A stretch of 64,000 nucleotides of DNA. Origin: Paenibacillus zeirhizosphaerae (GTDB lineage: Bacteria > Bacillota > Bacilli > Paenibacillales > Paenibacillaceae). Positions 16,054 to 25,097 of the stretch are shown here, one piece after another. The stretch spans positions 434,001 through 498,000 of the forward strand of contig NZ_JAPCKK010000016.1 of the NCBI RefSeq assembly GCF_030705605.1, read 5' to 3'. Under the pieces are notes generated by a model. It saw only the letters and a list, made by a program, of their open reading frames with translations, did not search any database and was not told the DNA's origin. How positions within the stretch are numbered: the first letter of the stretch is position 1; each line of letters starts with the position of its first letter. The position numbers and the translations under genes were made by a program.

Positions 16054-16363
16054 TCGATTCACCTCTTCTCACTGCATTAAATATACCATAGGATTCAGTG
16101 GGAAATGGTTAAATCTTCATGGCGGAAGGAGAAAGCATGGAACTTTCGGCTTTCGAGCTACCGAAGGAAGCCCTTATGCCGAGCGCAATTTGTCACACGA
16201 CTAAAGTCGCGTGTGTCCATGCGCGGTTATGAAACGAGTGTACTATAACTGGAAGCAAGGAACAAGCGACTCTTCAGCTCTGCTACAAATTGATAGGAGT
16301 CACGGCAGCTTCTTGATTTATCAGCGTTTTATGTAATTTAAAAATTTACAAGGAGGCATGTTC

Positions 16364-16879
16364 ATGGGTTCAACCGTCGAGGAACACCGCCGTGAAGCAC
16401 CACGCGAGGTGGCATGCATGGTTATTACCGTATCGGATACCCGAACGGAAGCTACGGATACAGGAGGACAGCTCCTGAAGCAGCTATTGCAGGATAACGG
16501 ATACACCGTAGCAAGGCACGTCATTGTCAAGGATGATTACGAAGGAATCCGCCAATTGGTCTTTGAAGCGGCTGCCTCCAGGGAAGTAGAAGCGGTGCTG
16601 CTGACGGGCGGAACAGGAATCTCACCACGGGATACAACCTACGAGGCCGTTGCTTCGCTGCTGCATAAGGAGCTGCCGGGCTTCGGAGAGATTTTTCGCT
16701 ATTTAAGCTTCACAGAAGATATCGGTTCGGCAGCGATTTTGAGCAGGGCGATTGCAGGCACGGTTGGACGCACAGCCGTCTTCTCTATGCCGGGATCACC
16801 TAAGGCCATCAAGCTGGCGATGGAACGCATTATTATACCGGAGCTTCGTCATGTCATGCGGGAAATCTATAAAACATAG
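16364..16879 (+). CDS. moaB: MoaB/MogA-type molybdenum cofactor biosynthesis protein
   Basis: A 171-residue protein of the MoCF fold that in MoaB/MogA proteins adenylylates molybdopterin before metal insertion. Conserved features are VITVSDTRTE, the nucleotide site LLTGGTGISPRDTTYEA and the MPGSPKA loop. The ATG at 16364 has AAGGAGG seven bases upstream; the ATG at 16358 is only one base after that site. No other molybdopterin genes are nearby. Some Firmicutes use MoaB in place of MogA. Confidence 0.93.
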   Translation: MGSTVEEHRREAPREVACMVITVSDTRTEATDTGGQLLKQLLQDNGYTVARHVIVKDDYEGIRQLVFEAAASREVEAVLLTGGTGISPRDTTYEAVASLLHKELPGFGEIFRYLSFTEDIGSAAILSRAIAGTVGRTAVFSMPGSPKAIKLAMERIIIPELRHVMREIYKT

Positions 16880-16893
16880 CTCTTTGCAAAACC

Positions 16894-16930
16894 GGACGCT
16901 GTTGGACAAACTTACAGCGTTCGTCTTTTC
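16894..16930 (+). terminator. Probable terminator after moaB
   Basis: GGACGCTGT and ACAGCGTTC pair across an 11-base loop and are followed by GTCTTTTCG. The U-tract is short, so the assignment is moderate. No purine riboswitch is seen between here and the permease gene. Confidence 0.5.
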
Positions 16931-17091
16931 GTTCCCTTATGTAATATTTCATTACATATTTAAGCGTGGATCTGCATAAAATACAAACTTTAATTTATGA
17001 TTTTTCACAAATGTTAAGATTACTACTCCAGAAAAGCTCACTTCTCCTTTTATCATTGCTATAATTCAAGCAACCGATAGGAGAGTGAAGG

Positions 17092-18447
17092 ATGGAGAGC
17101 AACATAAGTTTAAGCGGCGGAAGTAAAATAGTTTCACTGGGATTGCAGCACGTGCTGGCCATGTATGCCGGGGCGATTCTGGTACCACTACTAGTCGGGC
17201 GTGCCCTAAATCTGACAGGAGCGCAGTTGTCCTATCTCGTCGCCATTGACCTGCTCACCTGCGGCATCGCCACCCTACTGCAGGTGTGGAAGAACAAGTA
17301 CCTGGGCATTGGCCTGCCAGTCATGCTGGGCAGCTCATTCGTCGCAATCACCCCCATGATCGGCATTGGCAGTCAATACGGGCTGAACGCCATCTATGGT
17401 GCGATCATCGCGGCAGGCCTGTTTGTACTCGTGTTCGCAGCCTTCTTCGGGAAAATCATCAGGCTGTTTCCGCCCGTTGTGACCGGGACGGTCGTAACCG
17501 TGATCGGTCTGTCGCTGATTCCGACCGGGATCAGAAACATGGCGGGAGGCGCAGCTAACCCCGACTTTGGCAGCCTACCCAACTTTCTGCTGTCCTTCGG
17601 TGTGCTGGCGCTTATTCTCGTGATCAACCGTTTCCTAGCCGGATTCATGCGCTCCCTTGCCGTGTTGATTGGTATCATCACAGGCACGACTGTGGCAGCG
17701 TTGATGGGCAAGGTCAGCTTCGCACCGGTCGCGGAGGCTTCCTGGTTCCATTTGCCGCAATTTTTCGCATTCGGCCTGCCTGAATTCAGGATCGCCCCTA
17801 TTCTTACCATGATCATCGTCTGTGTCGTTATTATTGTGGAGTCGACAGGCGTTTTTCTGGCACTGGGCAAAGTATGCGATCAGAAGCTGTCTCCTCATGA
17901 TTTGACGCGCGGCTACCGTTCCGAGGGGACTGCTATCGTGCTGGGCGGATTATTCAATGCTTTCCCATATAATACATTCGCTCAAAATGTCGGACTGGTT
18001 GAGCTGTCACGGGTTAAAACTCGTAACGTAATTGCGGTTGCGGCCTGCATTCTTATTGTACTCGGGCTTGTTCCTAAAATAGCGGCGCTAGCGACAATTA
18101 TTCCCCTTGCCGTGCTGGGCGGAGCTACGGTAGTGCTGTTCGGCATGGTTGTAGCTTCCGGTATCCGGATGATGACCGAGGTCGATTTCAAGGACCAGCG
18201 CAACCTGATGATCGTTGCCTGTTCCATTTCCTTAGGAGTCGGCGCCACGGTCGTACCCGAGCTGTTCTCAGGACTCCCGTCATCACTGCGTATTATTGTG
18301 AGTGACGGCACGATCACAGGCAGTCTCTCCGCTATACTCCTCAACCTGTTTTTCCATGTGTCGCCCCGTTTCAGAAGCGTTGATAATAGTACCGTTTCCA
18401 GCGCCAAGCCGGAAGAGATGGCCGTTCCGGCCGGGGAACAGGTGTAG
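17092..18447 (+). CDS. NCS2-family nucleobase permease (xanthine/uracil type)
   Basis: A 451-residue membrane transporter of the nucleobase-cation symporter-2 family with about 14 hydrophobic segments. Family marks include LQHVLAMYAGAILVPLL near the start, the acidic ESTG motif in the eighth segment, and QNVGLVELSRVKTR, the signature region of the purine (xanthine/uric acid) branch. It should import a purine base with protons; xanthine is the best guess, given resemblance to PbuX, but uracil cannot be excluded. GGAG precedes the ATG. TATAAT at about 17060 gives a promoter with a weak -35. It is monocistronic. Confidence 0.92.
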   Translation: MESNISLSGGSKIVSLGLQHVLAMYAGAILVPLLVGRALNLTGAQLSYLVAIDLLTCGIATLLQVWKNKYLGIGLPVMLGSSFVAITPMIGIGSQYGLNAIYGAIIAAGLFVLVFAAFFGKIIRLFPPVVTGTVVTVIGLSLIPTGIRNMAGGAANPDFGSLPNFLLSFGVLALILVINRFLAGFMRSLAVLIGIITGTTVAALMGKVSFAPVAEASWFHLPQFFAFGLPEFRIAPILTMIIVCVVIIVESTGVFLALGKVCDQKLSPHDLTRGYRSEGTAIVLGGLFNAFPYNTFAQNVGLVELSRVKTRNVIAVAACILIVLGLVPKIAALATIIPLAVLGGATVVLFGMVVASGIRMMTEVDFKDQRNLMIVACSISLGVGATVVPELFSGLPSSLRIIVSDGTITGSLSAILLNLFFHVSPRFRSVDNSTVSSAKPEEMAVPAGEQV

Positions 18448-18476
18448 CTGACTCAGCTATATGTGAAAAGAAATCA

Positions 18477-18516
18477 GCGGCAGCTATGGACAAGAAAATA
18501 TTTGTCCGGCTGCCGC
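18477..18516 (+). terminator. Large GC-rich hairpin after the permease gene
   Basis: GCGGCAGC pairs with GCTGCCGC, and inside it GGACAA pairs with TTGTCC around GAAAATAT. The stem is long but is followed by GCTTCG rather than a T run, so it may be a weak terminator or an mRNA-stabilising structure. Confidence 0.5.
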
Positions 18517-18646
18517 GCTTCGATTGCTGTCCAAATTCATTACTCCCAAATGGATAGGAGTGCCGTTATTTCGGCGAAATCAAACGTTTGTGGGGTGCGA
18601 AATCCCGTCTTTTAAGGCAAATAAAGGCGCGCCTGTCCGGTAACGT

Positions 18647-18684
18647 AAAAGGCATCTGGTCCCCTGCCGGGCAGATGCCTTTTA
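18647..18684. terminator. Bidirectional terminator between permease and pncB
   Basis: AAAAGGCATCTG and CAGATGCCTTTT form a perfect 12-bp stem with T runs on both strands, so it can stop transcription from both convergent genes. Confidence 0.88.
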
Positions 18685-18697
18685 ATATAATCACGTA

Positions 18698-20158
18698 TTA
18701 CTCGTCATGCTCTGGTTCTGGGGCCATATGGCTGTCAATCAGCTTTTGTTTGAGCTCCCATACCTTCTGGCTAATATTTACACGGTAAATCTCCGGATTC
18801 AGCTTGCGCAAATATTGCGGCCAGAACAGATCAAGCTGCTCGCGATGGTAGCTGCGGATTTCCTCAAGAGACGGCAGCTCGTAGACCTGTTCCCCGTCCA
18901 CGAAGATCGGTTCAAGCATCGGGATGGCGTCATAATTGACGACATACTTCTTCAGGTACGGATGCACGGGATTGAATAGCTTCAGCTTCTTCCCGTTGCG
19001 TGGCCGGTCCTCATCCGGGAATGCGATGTAATCGGCCACCGCTTTTTTGGTCTTCTGATCCACGATCCGGTAGACGTCCTTCTTGCCAGGGGTGGATACC
19101 TTCTCCGGATTGGCGGAAATTTTGATCGTTGGCAGCATCTCTCCGTCCTCTTCACGCTCCACCAGCTTGTACACGCCGCCGAGGGAAGGCTGGTCCGAAG
19201 CGGTAATCAGTTGGGTGCCGACTCCCCAGGTGTTGATGCGCGCGCCCTCCGCTTTCAGGTTAAAAATCGTATTCTCGTCCAGATCGTTAGAAGCAACAAT
19301 TTGCACGTAATCCAGTCCCGCCTCATCCAGCATCTGGCGTGCCTGAATAGACAGGTAGGCCAAATCCCCGCTGTCCAGGCGGATGGCTCTCATGCGTTTT
19401 CCCTGCGCCTCCAGCATTTTGGCTGTTTTAATGGCATGTGGCACACCGCTTTCCAGCGTATCAAACGTATCCACCAGCAGCGTAACCTGGTCTGGCAGCA
19501 CCTTCGCATATGCGTCAAACGCCTCCTGCTCACTCATAAAGCTCTGCACCCAAGAATGGGCGTGCGTGCCCGCCGTCGGAATCCCGAACCGTTCTCCAGC
19601 CAGCATGTTGGAGGTGGCATGGAAACCTGCCACATATGCCGCACGCGCGCCCCATACGGCAGCGTCCGCTTCCTGAGCACGCCGCGTGCCAAACTCTAGC
19701 AGCGTATCCCCATCGGACACCTGCTTGATGCGTGAGGCCTTGGTCGCGATCAGCGTCTGATAGTTCATGAAATTAAGCAGCGCGGTTTCGACCAACTGTG
19801 CCTCCATAATCGTCCCTTCCACTCTCACCAGAGGCTCATTCGGAAATACGAGTGCCCCCTCCTTCATGGAGTGGACGTTTCCCCGGAATTTGAACTGACG
19901 CAGCTCCTCCAGAAAGCGGGGATCATACTGCTCCTCCTGCTTCGCCAGAAAGCGAATGTCCTCTTCCGTAAATTTAAGGGCGGAAATATAGTTTACAATT
20001 CGTTCGAGACCAGCGAATACCGCATAACCGTTCCCAAAGGGAAGCTTGCGGAAATAGGCCTCAAACACGGCCTGACGCTTGTGCGTGCCGTTCGCCCAAT
20101 GGGCGTACATCATGTTAATCTGATATTTATCCGTATGTAAAGCAAGACTGGTCTGCAT
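18698..20158 (-). CDS. pncB: Nicotinate phosphoribosyltransferase
   Basis: A 486-residue enzyme that converts nicotinate and PRPP to nicotinate mononucleotide in the Preiss-Handler branch of NAD salvage. It begins LALHTDKYQINMMYAHW, has the EFGTRRAQ segment, VDTFDTLESG, and the phosphate-binding RLDSGDLAYLS region typical of the family. AAAGGATG precedes the ATG. It is the last gene of a nudix-pncA-pncB operon, 58 bases after pncA, and stops at the terminator at 18647-18684. Expression should be set by the operator-promoter at 21621-21652. Confidence 0.96.
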   Translation of the reverse strand: MQTSLALHTDKYQINMMYAHWANGTHKRQAVFEAYFRKLPFGNGYAVFAGLERIVNYISALKFTEEDIRFLAKQEEQYDPRFLEELRQFKFRGNVHSMKEGALVFPNEPLVRVEGTIMEAQLVETALLNFMNYQTLIATKASRIKQVSDGDTLLEFGTRRAQEADAAVWGARAAYVAGFHATSNMLAGERFGIPTAGTHAHSWVQSFMSEQEAFDAYAKVLPDQVTLLVDTFDTLESGVPHAIKTAKMLEAQGKRMRAIRLDSGDLAYLSIQARQMLDEAGLDYVQIVASNDLDENTIFNLKAEGARINTWGVGTQLITASDQPSLGGVYKLVEREEDGEMLPTIKISANPEKVSTPGKKDVYRIVDQKTKKAVADYIAFPDEDRPRNGKKLKLFNPVHPYLKKYVVNYDAIPMLEPIFVDGEQVYELPSLEEIRSYHREQLDLFWPQYLRKLNPEIYRVNISQKVWELKQKLIDSHMAPEPEHDE

Positions 20159-20216
20159 TGTTCTTCATCCTTTCTTACGCTCCCGGCTGCTGTGTCTCTT
20201 CCACTGCGTGTAACGC

Positions 20217-20777
20217 TTAACGCTTCAAGATTTCTTCTTCCGCCGAAGCTACACGCGCGCCAAGGCTGCCGCTGAAGTGTCCCAAGGCCCAGTCATGACC
20301 TGCCTGATTAAAGCTGGCCACCGCATCCTTGTAGACGACTATTTCAAAGCCTTTATTATAAGCATCCACTGCCGTATGCAGCACACATATATCCGTGCAT
20401 ACCCCGATCAGATGAACCTCCGTAATTCCCCGTTCCCGCAGCTTTTGCTCCAGTGGTGTTCCACAAAAAGCGCTGTAGCGGGTTTTGTCCATCCAATAGA
20501 CCGATTCCTTATTACGCTTATAGACCTGTTCCAGCTTGCCATACAGCTCACGCCCGGAAGTTCCCCGAATATTGTGGGGCGGAAAAAGCTTCGTTTCAGG
20601 ATGGTACGGATCATCCTGTTCATGAAGGTCAACAGCCATTACAACGAAATTGCCCTGATCAAGAAAGCTCTCTGTAATGTCTGCGATTCGCTCGTCCAAA
20701 TCTATGGCCGACTGCCCGACAGGCAGACTTCCATCCACAAAATCACGGGTATAATCAATGACAATCAATGCTTTCAT
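20217..20777 (-). CDS. pncA: Nicotinamidase (isochorismatase family)
   Basis: A 186-residue cysteine hydrolase that deamidates nicotinamide to nicotinate, feeding PncB next in the operon. Asp8 (VIDYTRDF), Lys98 (MDKTRYSAF) and Cys131 (GVCTDICV) fit the catalytic triad; Asp50, His52 and a downstream His (DLHEQDDPYHPE) fit the metal site. It starts 22 bases after the Nudix regulator stop, so the genes are co-transcribed. The length is normal for bacterial PncA-like enzymes. Confidence 0.94.
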   Translation of the reverse strand: MKALIVIDYTRDFVDGSLPVGQSAIDLDERIADITESFLDQGNFVVMAVDLHEQDDPYHPETKLFPPHNIRGTSGRELYGKLEQVYKRNKESVYWMDKTRYSAFCGTPLEQKLRERGITEVHLIGVCTDICVLHTAVDAYNKGFEIVVYKDAVASFNQAGHDWALGHFSGSLGARVASAEEEILKR

Positions 20778-20799
20778 AGCTCCACTCCTATGATTGATT

Positions 20800-21603
20800 T
20801 CATGTGTATATAGATAATCGGGGGATGATTCTGTCGCTGAATCGGTACAACTGGGCAGGCCGCTGTGAATACTGATTGGAGCTTAGCGGATTGCCCTGCT
20901 CATCCCTTACTTCTTCAATAATTCCCTGCCGACTGCGGGTAGATGTAATTTTGCGGATGAAATTAGGCTCCTCAAAATCCGGTACGACACTCTGAATCAC
21001 CTGGTACAGCTCCCCCAGCGTAAAATGAGGCGGCAAAAACTGCTTCGCAATCGTCGTTTGCAGCATTTGCAGTTGGATCTGGCGGTAAGCATCCTGAATG
21101 ATTTCCTTATGATCAAAAGCCAGATCCAGTTCCTCCAGCGCTTCCTGGATCGTGAACAGACCAACCTCAGAGGCATCGTCCGCCGCCTGCCGTTCCTCCA
21201 GCATCCACTCTTCCACCAGAGCGAAGAAGGCGTGAGATATAATCCAGCCGCGTGGATCACGGCCCGGCTTGCTGTATACACCCAAATATTCCAGGTGCCC
21301 CCCGTCGACGCCCGTTTCCTCCATCAGCTCCCGCTTGGCCGCTCCTTCGATAGATTCATTCTCCCGGCAGAATCCGCCCGGCAGTGCCCAAAGCCCTTCA
21401 AACGGCCAACGGCGGCGCTTAATCAGCATGACCTTCAATTCACGGATCGGCAGCGTTTTAGTTACAGTCTTCCGTTCCCGCTTCGTTAGAGTAAACATAA
21501 CGATATCTGCGGGGGCGCCGTCCGGAGTTCTGTATTTTCTTACATCATAACCGGCTTGTTGCCCCAAATCCTGATCGTTATTTGAACTCATTGTCATCAC
21601 CAT
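20800..21603 (-). CDS. Nudix-domain/winged-helix protein, NrtR-like NAD regulator
   Basis: A 267-residue protein. Residues about 30-160 are a Nudix domain with the box GGFCRENESIEGAAKREL plus MEETG (76-97), all key acidic residues kept. Residues about 190-267 form a winged-helix domain (FTLGELYQVIQSV, FIRKITSTRSRQGIIEE). This architecture matches NrtR transcription factors, which use a Nudix domain to sense ADP-ribose or NAD-derived metabolites and repress NAD synthesis genes. Its position as first gene before pncA and pncB supports this. It could instead be an ADP-ribose pyrophosphatase, as the Nudix box looks catalytically intact. The start is uncertain: ATG at 21603, 21597 or 21591, none with a strong ribosome binding site. 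Confidence 0.87.
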   Translation of the reverse strand: MVMTMSSNNDQDLGQQAGYDVRKYRTPDGAPADIVMFTLTKRERKTVTKTLPIRELKVMLIKRRRWPFEGLWALPGGFCRENESIEGAAKRELMEETGVDGGHLEYLGVYSKPGRDPRGWIISHAFFALVEEWMLEERQAADDASEVGLFTIQEALEELDLAFDHKEIIQDAYRQIQLQMLQTTIAKQFLPPHFTLGELYQVIQSVVPDFEEPNFIRKITSTRSRQGIIEEVRDEQGNPLSSNQYSQRPAQLYRFSDRIIPRLSIYT

Positions 21604-21620
21604 ATTATTCGTTTTGATAT

Positions 21621-21652
21621 TTTCATTATGAAGTCATAATATGAAATGTCAA
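21621..21652 (-). promoter_or_regulatory. NAD-salvage operon promoter with candidate NrtR operator
   Basis: On the minus strand TTGACA (21652-21647) and CATAAT are 16 bases apart. The DNA between them is nearly palindromic: TTTCATATTATGA followed after two bases by TCATAATGAAA (21646-21621). A repressor bound there would cover the promoter. The assignment to the Nudix regulator is inference from position. Confidence 0.7.
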
Positions 21653-21657
21653 GCTTG

Positions 21658-22068
21658 TTATTTCGCGGGAGTGCTGCGCAGCACACGAAAGGTGGCTGTC
21701 GCCATGCAGCCGAGTGTGCCCTTTTCGTCACGGAGTTCCGCTTCCGTCGTAATCGTGCGGCCCGCTTCGTGGATGACCCGGGCTCTTACCTCCAGCTTGC
21801 CTTTATGCATGGCGGACAGAAAGTGTACATTCAAATTCGTCGTCACACACGCATCCTGCTGGCGCGATGAGGTTGCAGCCATTCCCATCGCCTGATCCAT
21901 AAGAGCGGTTAGCACTCCGCCATGAATAATGCCCATGGAATTCGTGTGGTGCTCCTCCGCCTGCAGACCGATCCGGATTTCCCCATTCTCGGCACCAAGA
22001 AAAGTGCAGCCCAGATAACCCCAAAATTTATTGTCCCCTTCTTCGATCATCTTACGCAATACTTCCAT
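21658..22068 (-). CDS. PaaI-type hotdog-fold thioesterase
   Basis: A 136-residue acyl-CoA thioesterase of the hotdog (4HBT/PaaI) fold. The motif GIIHGGVLTALMDQAMGMA contains the HGG and the catalytic acidic residue, and NLNVHFL is the second strand of the site. The ATG at 22068 is chosen because AAGGAGAG lies eight bases upstream; a longer reading frame exists but its extra residues have no supporting signal. The substrate is not predictable; aryl or short acyl thioesters are usual. Confidence 0.88.
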   Translation of the reverse strand: MEVLRKMIEEGDNKFWGYLGCTFLGAENGEIRIGLQAEEHHTNSMGIIHGGVLTALMDQAMGMAATSSRQQDACVTTNLNVHFLSAMHKGKLEVRARVIHEAGRTITTEAELRDEKGTLGCMATATFRVLRSTPAK

Positions 22069-22144
22069 GCTACTCTCTCCTTGTATAGAAAATGTGGATG
22101 TCAAAAAAGGCACGGAAGCTCATGCTTCCGCACCTGATATCATG

Positions 22145-22582
22145 TTAGTCACTGCAGCTAGAGGAGGGCGCATCTTTGCCTGTCTCCACACTCACTTTTT
22201 CCGATACGGTGTCGCGGATGGCACCCATAATCATCTGAAGCAGCTCATTGATTTCTACCTGACTCTGCTGAAATTCGCTCACGACAGGTATACCGTCAAG
22301 CTCTGTCTGAAGCTGTTCAATCTCGTGTTCAATTTTCGCCACCATCGCTGTATTTTTAAGCGATTCGAAGGCTACTATTTCTTTTTGCTTTTTCTTCATG
22401 ACAGCAATCAATTGCTGTATGCGCTGATGATTCTTAATCTTATCCTCCGCCTTGCGGAAAAGCTGCACTTCCTCACTGTTCTGAAGCAACTTAGCCAGCT
22501 CTTGTGTTTTTTGTAAAATATCCTGGCGAAAGAGCGGATTTTTCTGATCGTTTTTCGCCGGATTCAGCGCATCTTCCTGCAT
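22145..22582 (-). CDS. ricA: RicA (YmcA), YlbF-family regulator
   Basis: A 145-residue coiled-coil-rich protein of the YlbF/YmcA family. In Bacillus subtilis RicA forms a complex with RicF and RicT that carries iron-sulfur clusters, promotes mRNA maturation by RNase Y and affects Spo0A activation and biofilm genes. Features are the helical core QELAKLLQNSEEVQLFRKAE, the RIQQLIAVMKKKQKE segment and a C-terminal Cys (SSSCSD) that may help hold a cluster. The ATG at 22582 has GGGAGAAG upstream; a GTG five codons earlier is the alternative. It lies 34 bases downstream of miaB, the same order as in Bacillus. Confidence 0.9.
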   Translation of the reverse strand: MQEDALNPAKNDQKNPLFRQDILQKTQELAKLLQNSEEVQLFRKAEDKIKNHQRIQQLIAVMKKKQKEIVAFESLKNTAMVAKIEHEIEQLQTELDGIPVVSEFQQSQVEINELLQMIMGAIRDTVSEKVSVETGKDAPSSSCSD

Positions 22583-22616
22583 CCGATCTTCTCCCACGGT
22601 CTATCGCTCCAATCTG

Positions 22617-24176
22617 TTATCTATATGATTCCACAGCCATTGGCTCAGTCACCAGATCACCTTTAATATACCATGTCATCACATCTGTTATTTTAACATG
22701 GACGAACTGACCCACCAGTTCCGGGGAACCTGTAAAATGGACCAGCTTGTTGGTACGCGTACGCCCTGCAAGCACCTTGTCGTTGTTTTTGCTCTCGCCT
22801 TCGACCAGCACTTCAACGATTTGCCCGCGCAGCTTCTCATTGCCGCCCCGGCTGTACTCGGAAATGGTATCATTCAGACGCTGTAGGCGCCGCTTTTTAA
22901 CCTCCATGGGCACATTGTCTTCCATGACGGCAGCAGGAGTTCCCTCACGCGGAGAATAGATGAACGTATAGGCTGAATCGAAACCCACCTCACGCACAAG
23001 CGACAACGTATCTTCAAACTGTTCATCCGTCTCACCCGGGAAGCCGACAATAATGTCTGTTGTAAGCACGACATCCGGAATGGCTTTTTTGATTTTCGCC
23101 ACCAGCTCCAGATACTGCTCACGGGTGTATTTACGGCTCATTTTTTTCAACACCGCACTGTTCCCGGACTGCACCGGCAGATGAATATGCTCCACCAGGT
23201 TGCCGCGCTTCGCCAGCACCTCAATCAGACGGTCGTCAAAATCACGCGGATGCGACGTGGTGAATCGGATGCGGGGAATGTCGATCTTGTTCACATCGTC
23301 CATCAAATCCCCGAACCCGTAATGGATATCGGTAAAATCTTTACCGTATGCGTTAACGTTCTGCCCCAGCAGCGTAATTTCCTTAAAGCCTTGACGGGCT
23401 AGCTCCCGCACTTCAGCAATTACGTCCTCCGGACGGCGGCTCCGCTCCTTGCCACGGGTAAACGGCACGATGCAATAGGTGCAGAATTTGTCACAGCCGT
23501 ACATGATATTAACCCATGCTCGCATGCCTTCACGCTTCTTGGGCAGATTTTCGATAATGTCGCCTTCCTTGGACCATACCTCAACAACCATCTCTTTACT
23601 GAACAGCGACTCCTTGATCAACTGAGGCAGACGATGGATGTTATGGGTACCGAAAATCATATCCACAAAGCCGTGCTTTTGCAGAATCCGGTTGACGACC
23701 CCTTCCTCCTGCGACATGCAGCCGCAAACGCCAAGCAGCATATCCGGCTTTTCGGTTTTCAGATGCTTCAGATGTCCAAGCTCGCCGAATACTTTGTCTT
23801 CCGCATTCTCACGGATTGCGCATGTATTCAGCAAAATCAGGTCCGCCTCTTTCCGGTCTTCGGTCGAACTATAGCCCATCTGTTCAAGCAGGCCCTTGAT
23901 CGTCTCCGTGTCATGCTCATTCATTTGGCAGCCATAAGTGTAGACGATATATTTCTTCCCTTCGCCAAGATGCTTGAGCTCGTCAGGTACGGCATCTTCA
24001 TAGAGCACGTTAATGCTTTCTTTGCCACGCTGCTTTTCTTGACGATGGTTCGGCTCGGATATGATATTGATCTCCCGGCCGCGAATTCGTATTTTTTTGC
24101 CGTATTCATCCTGTGAAATGATTTTGGCGTCTGAAAAATCAAAGTATTTCGAGTAGTCTTTCGTTTCCTTTGCCAT
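22617..24176 (-). CDS. miaB: tRNA-2-methylthio-N6-dimethylallyladenosine synthase
   Basis: A 519-residue radical SAM methylthiotransferase that adds the 2-methylthio group to i6A37 of tRNA. The N-terminal cluster cysteines are in [18 protein letters not shown] and GVCGCM; the radical-SAM cluster is [10 protein letters not shown], followed by the PFTRG motif. A TRAM domain closes the protein. The extra about 65 N-terminal residues are usual for Bacillus-type MiaB. The ATG at 24176 is preferred; AGGAG abuts an in-frame GTG 12 bases earlier. A TATAAT with an extended TGT at 24254-24249 is the likely promoter of miaB-ricA. Confidence 0.96.
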   Translation of the reverse strand: MAKETKDYSKYFDFSDAKIISQDEYGKKIRIRGREINIISEPNHRQEKQRGKESINVLYEDAVPDELKHLGEGKKYIVYTYGCQMNEHDTETIKGLLEQMGYSSTEDRKEADLILLNTCAIRENAEDKVFGELGHLKHLKTEKPDMLLGVCGCMSQEEGVVNRILQKHGFVDMIFGTHNIHRLPQLIKESLFSKEMVVEVWSKEGDIIENLPKKREGMRAWVNIMYGCDKFCTYCIVPFTRGKERSRRPEDVIAEVRELARQGFKEITLLGQNVNAYGKDFTDIHYGFGDLMDDVNKIDIPRIRFTTSHPRDFDDRLIEVLAKRGNLVEHIHLPVQSGNSAVLKKMSRKYTREQYLELVAKIKKAIPDVVLTTDIIVGFPGETDEQFEDTLSLVREVGFDSAYTFIYSPREGTPAAVMEDNVPMEVKKRRLQRLNDTISEYSRGGNEKLRGQIVEVLVEGESKNNDKVLAGRTRTNKLVHFTGSPELVGQFVHVKITDVMTWYIKGDLVTEPMAVESYR

Positions 24177-24340
24177 ACGGCGGATCACTCCTAATCCGAT
24201 CTATTTCACGCTGCTGCGTTCATATGCTATAAAAAGGCATTACACACTATTATAACATGAGTTGACCAGGTTAGCCATGATGCCAGGGGCAGCGGGTATA
24301 CGTTCATCCTTCATAAGCTTACAAATGTCCGGAAAATCGA

Positions 24341-24370
24341 AAAAAGATCCAGCCCGAGGGCTGGATCTTG
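24341..24370 (-). terminator. Terminator after the PduL-like gene
   Basis: On the minus strand AAGATCCAGCCC and GGGCTGGATCTT pair around a TC-rich loop and run into TTTT, 16-20 bases after the stop codon. Confidence 0.9.
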
Positions 24371-24385
24371 TCGAAAGCAAGCTAT

Positions 24386-24958
24386 TTATTCAACGATTTC
24401 CGCAGAATCGCCGTTCTTCACGCCAGCAGCATTCGCTTCATCTGTATCGATGTGCATGTCCAACGCAAAAGATTCGGATACGCGGGCCAGCACGTTTTCG
24501 AACACAACGCCGCGTTCGCCGCCTACACGGACCTTCAACATTTGCTTGTCCTGAATGCCCCATTTCTCGGCGTCCGACGTATGGAGGTGAATATGGCGGG
24601 CAGCCACGATCACACCCTTGGCCAGTTCAACCTCACCTGCCGGTCCTTTCACCGTAATGCCAGGCGTTCCGTCAATTTTACCGGATTCGCGCACAGGCGC
24701 TTTCACACCGAGAGAGAAAGAATCGGTACGGGAAATTTCAAGCTGGGATGCAGGACGTGCAGGTCCCAAAATACGAACCGTTTCAAACTTGCCTTTAGCA
24801 CCAATGACCGCAACGGTTTCATTGGCAGCGAACTGTCCCGGCTGGGACAGGGGCTTGAATTCAGTCAATTGGTAGCCGACTCCGAAGAGAGCCTCAATAT
24901 GCTCCTGTGTCAGATGAATGTGGCGTCCTGATACGCCTACGGTTACGATTTTACTCAT
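24386..24958 (-). CDS. pduL: PduL-type phosphate acyltransferase
   Basis: A 190-residue enzyme of the PduL family (phosphate propanoyl/acetyltransferase), which interconverts acyl-CoA and acyl phosphate. Two metal-binding histidine motifs are seen, SGRHIHL near residue 12 and AARHIHLH near 120, on the two beta barrels. It lacks the N-terminal encapsulation peptide found on microcompartment versions, and no microcompartment genes are nearby, so it is probably a cytosolic phosphotransacetylase-like enzyme. It is monocistronic. Confidence 0.92.
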   Translation of the reverse strand: MSKIVTVGVSGRHIHLTQEHIEALFGVGYQLTEFKPLSQPGQFAANETVAVIGAKGKFETVRILGPARPASQLEISRTDSFSLGVKAPVRESGKIDGTPGITVKGPAGEVELAKGVIVAARHIHLHTSDAEKWGIQDKQMLKVRVGGERGVVFENVLARVSESFALDMHIDTDEANAAGVKNGDSAEIVE

Positions 24959-25097
24959 TCGTGTGTCACTCCTTTTTCTCTATAACAATCCAGTACAGAC
25001 CTATGCCATTATACTCCTTTTCGCAAAAGAAAGAAAACAGGATTGCACAATGTTACTGAATCTGTCGCTTTTGCAGCCTGAACCGATCATCTAATTG

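Larger units (their letters stand above)
14761..16228 (-). mobile_element. Solitary TnpB element of the IS605/IS1341 type
   Basis: The element contains tnpB but no TnpA transposase. The left end (minus-strand reading) begins about 16228 with AACCGCGCATGG and the hairpin CACACGCGAC-TTTA-GTCGTGTG, directly after TTCAT (16233-16229), which could be the target-adjacent motif. The right end contains structured DNA finishing near GAGTTGTTGAC at 14761. There are no terminal inverted repeats and no target duplication, as expected for this family. The exact ends are estimates from motifs. Confidence 0.75.

Noticed and set aside
16935..17091. Purine riboswitch upstream of the nucleobase permease
   Set aside because: No conserved purine-aptamer words or three-way junction could be found; only a plain promoter-like TATAAT.
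18541..18570. ATTACTCCC...GGAGT as a CRISPR repeat
   Set aside because: The ATTGAAA end and the loop size are missing and there is no second copy.
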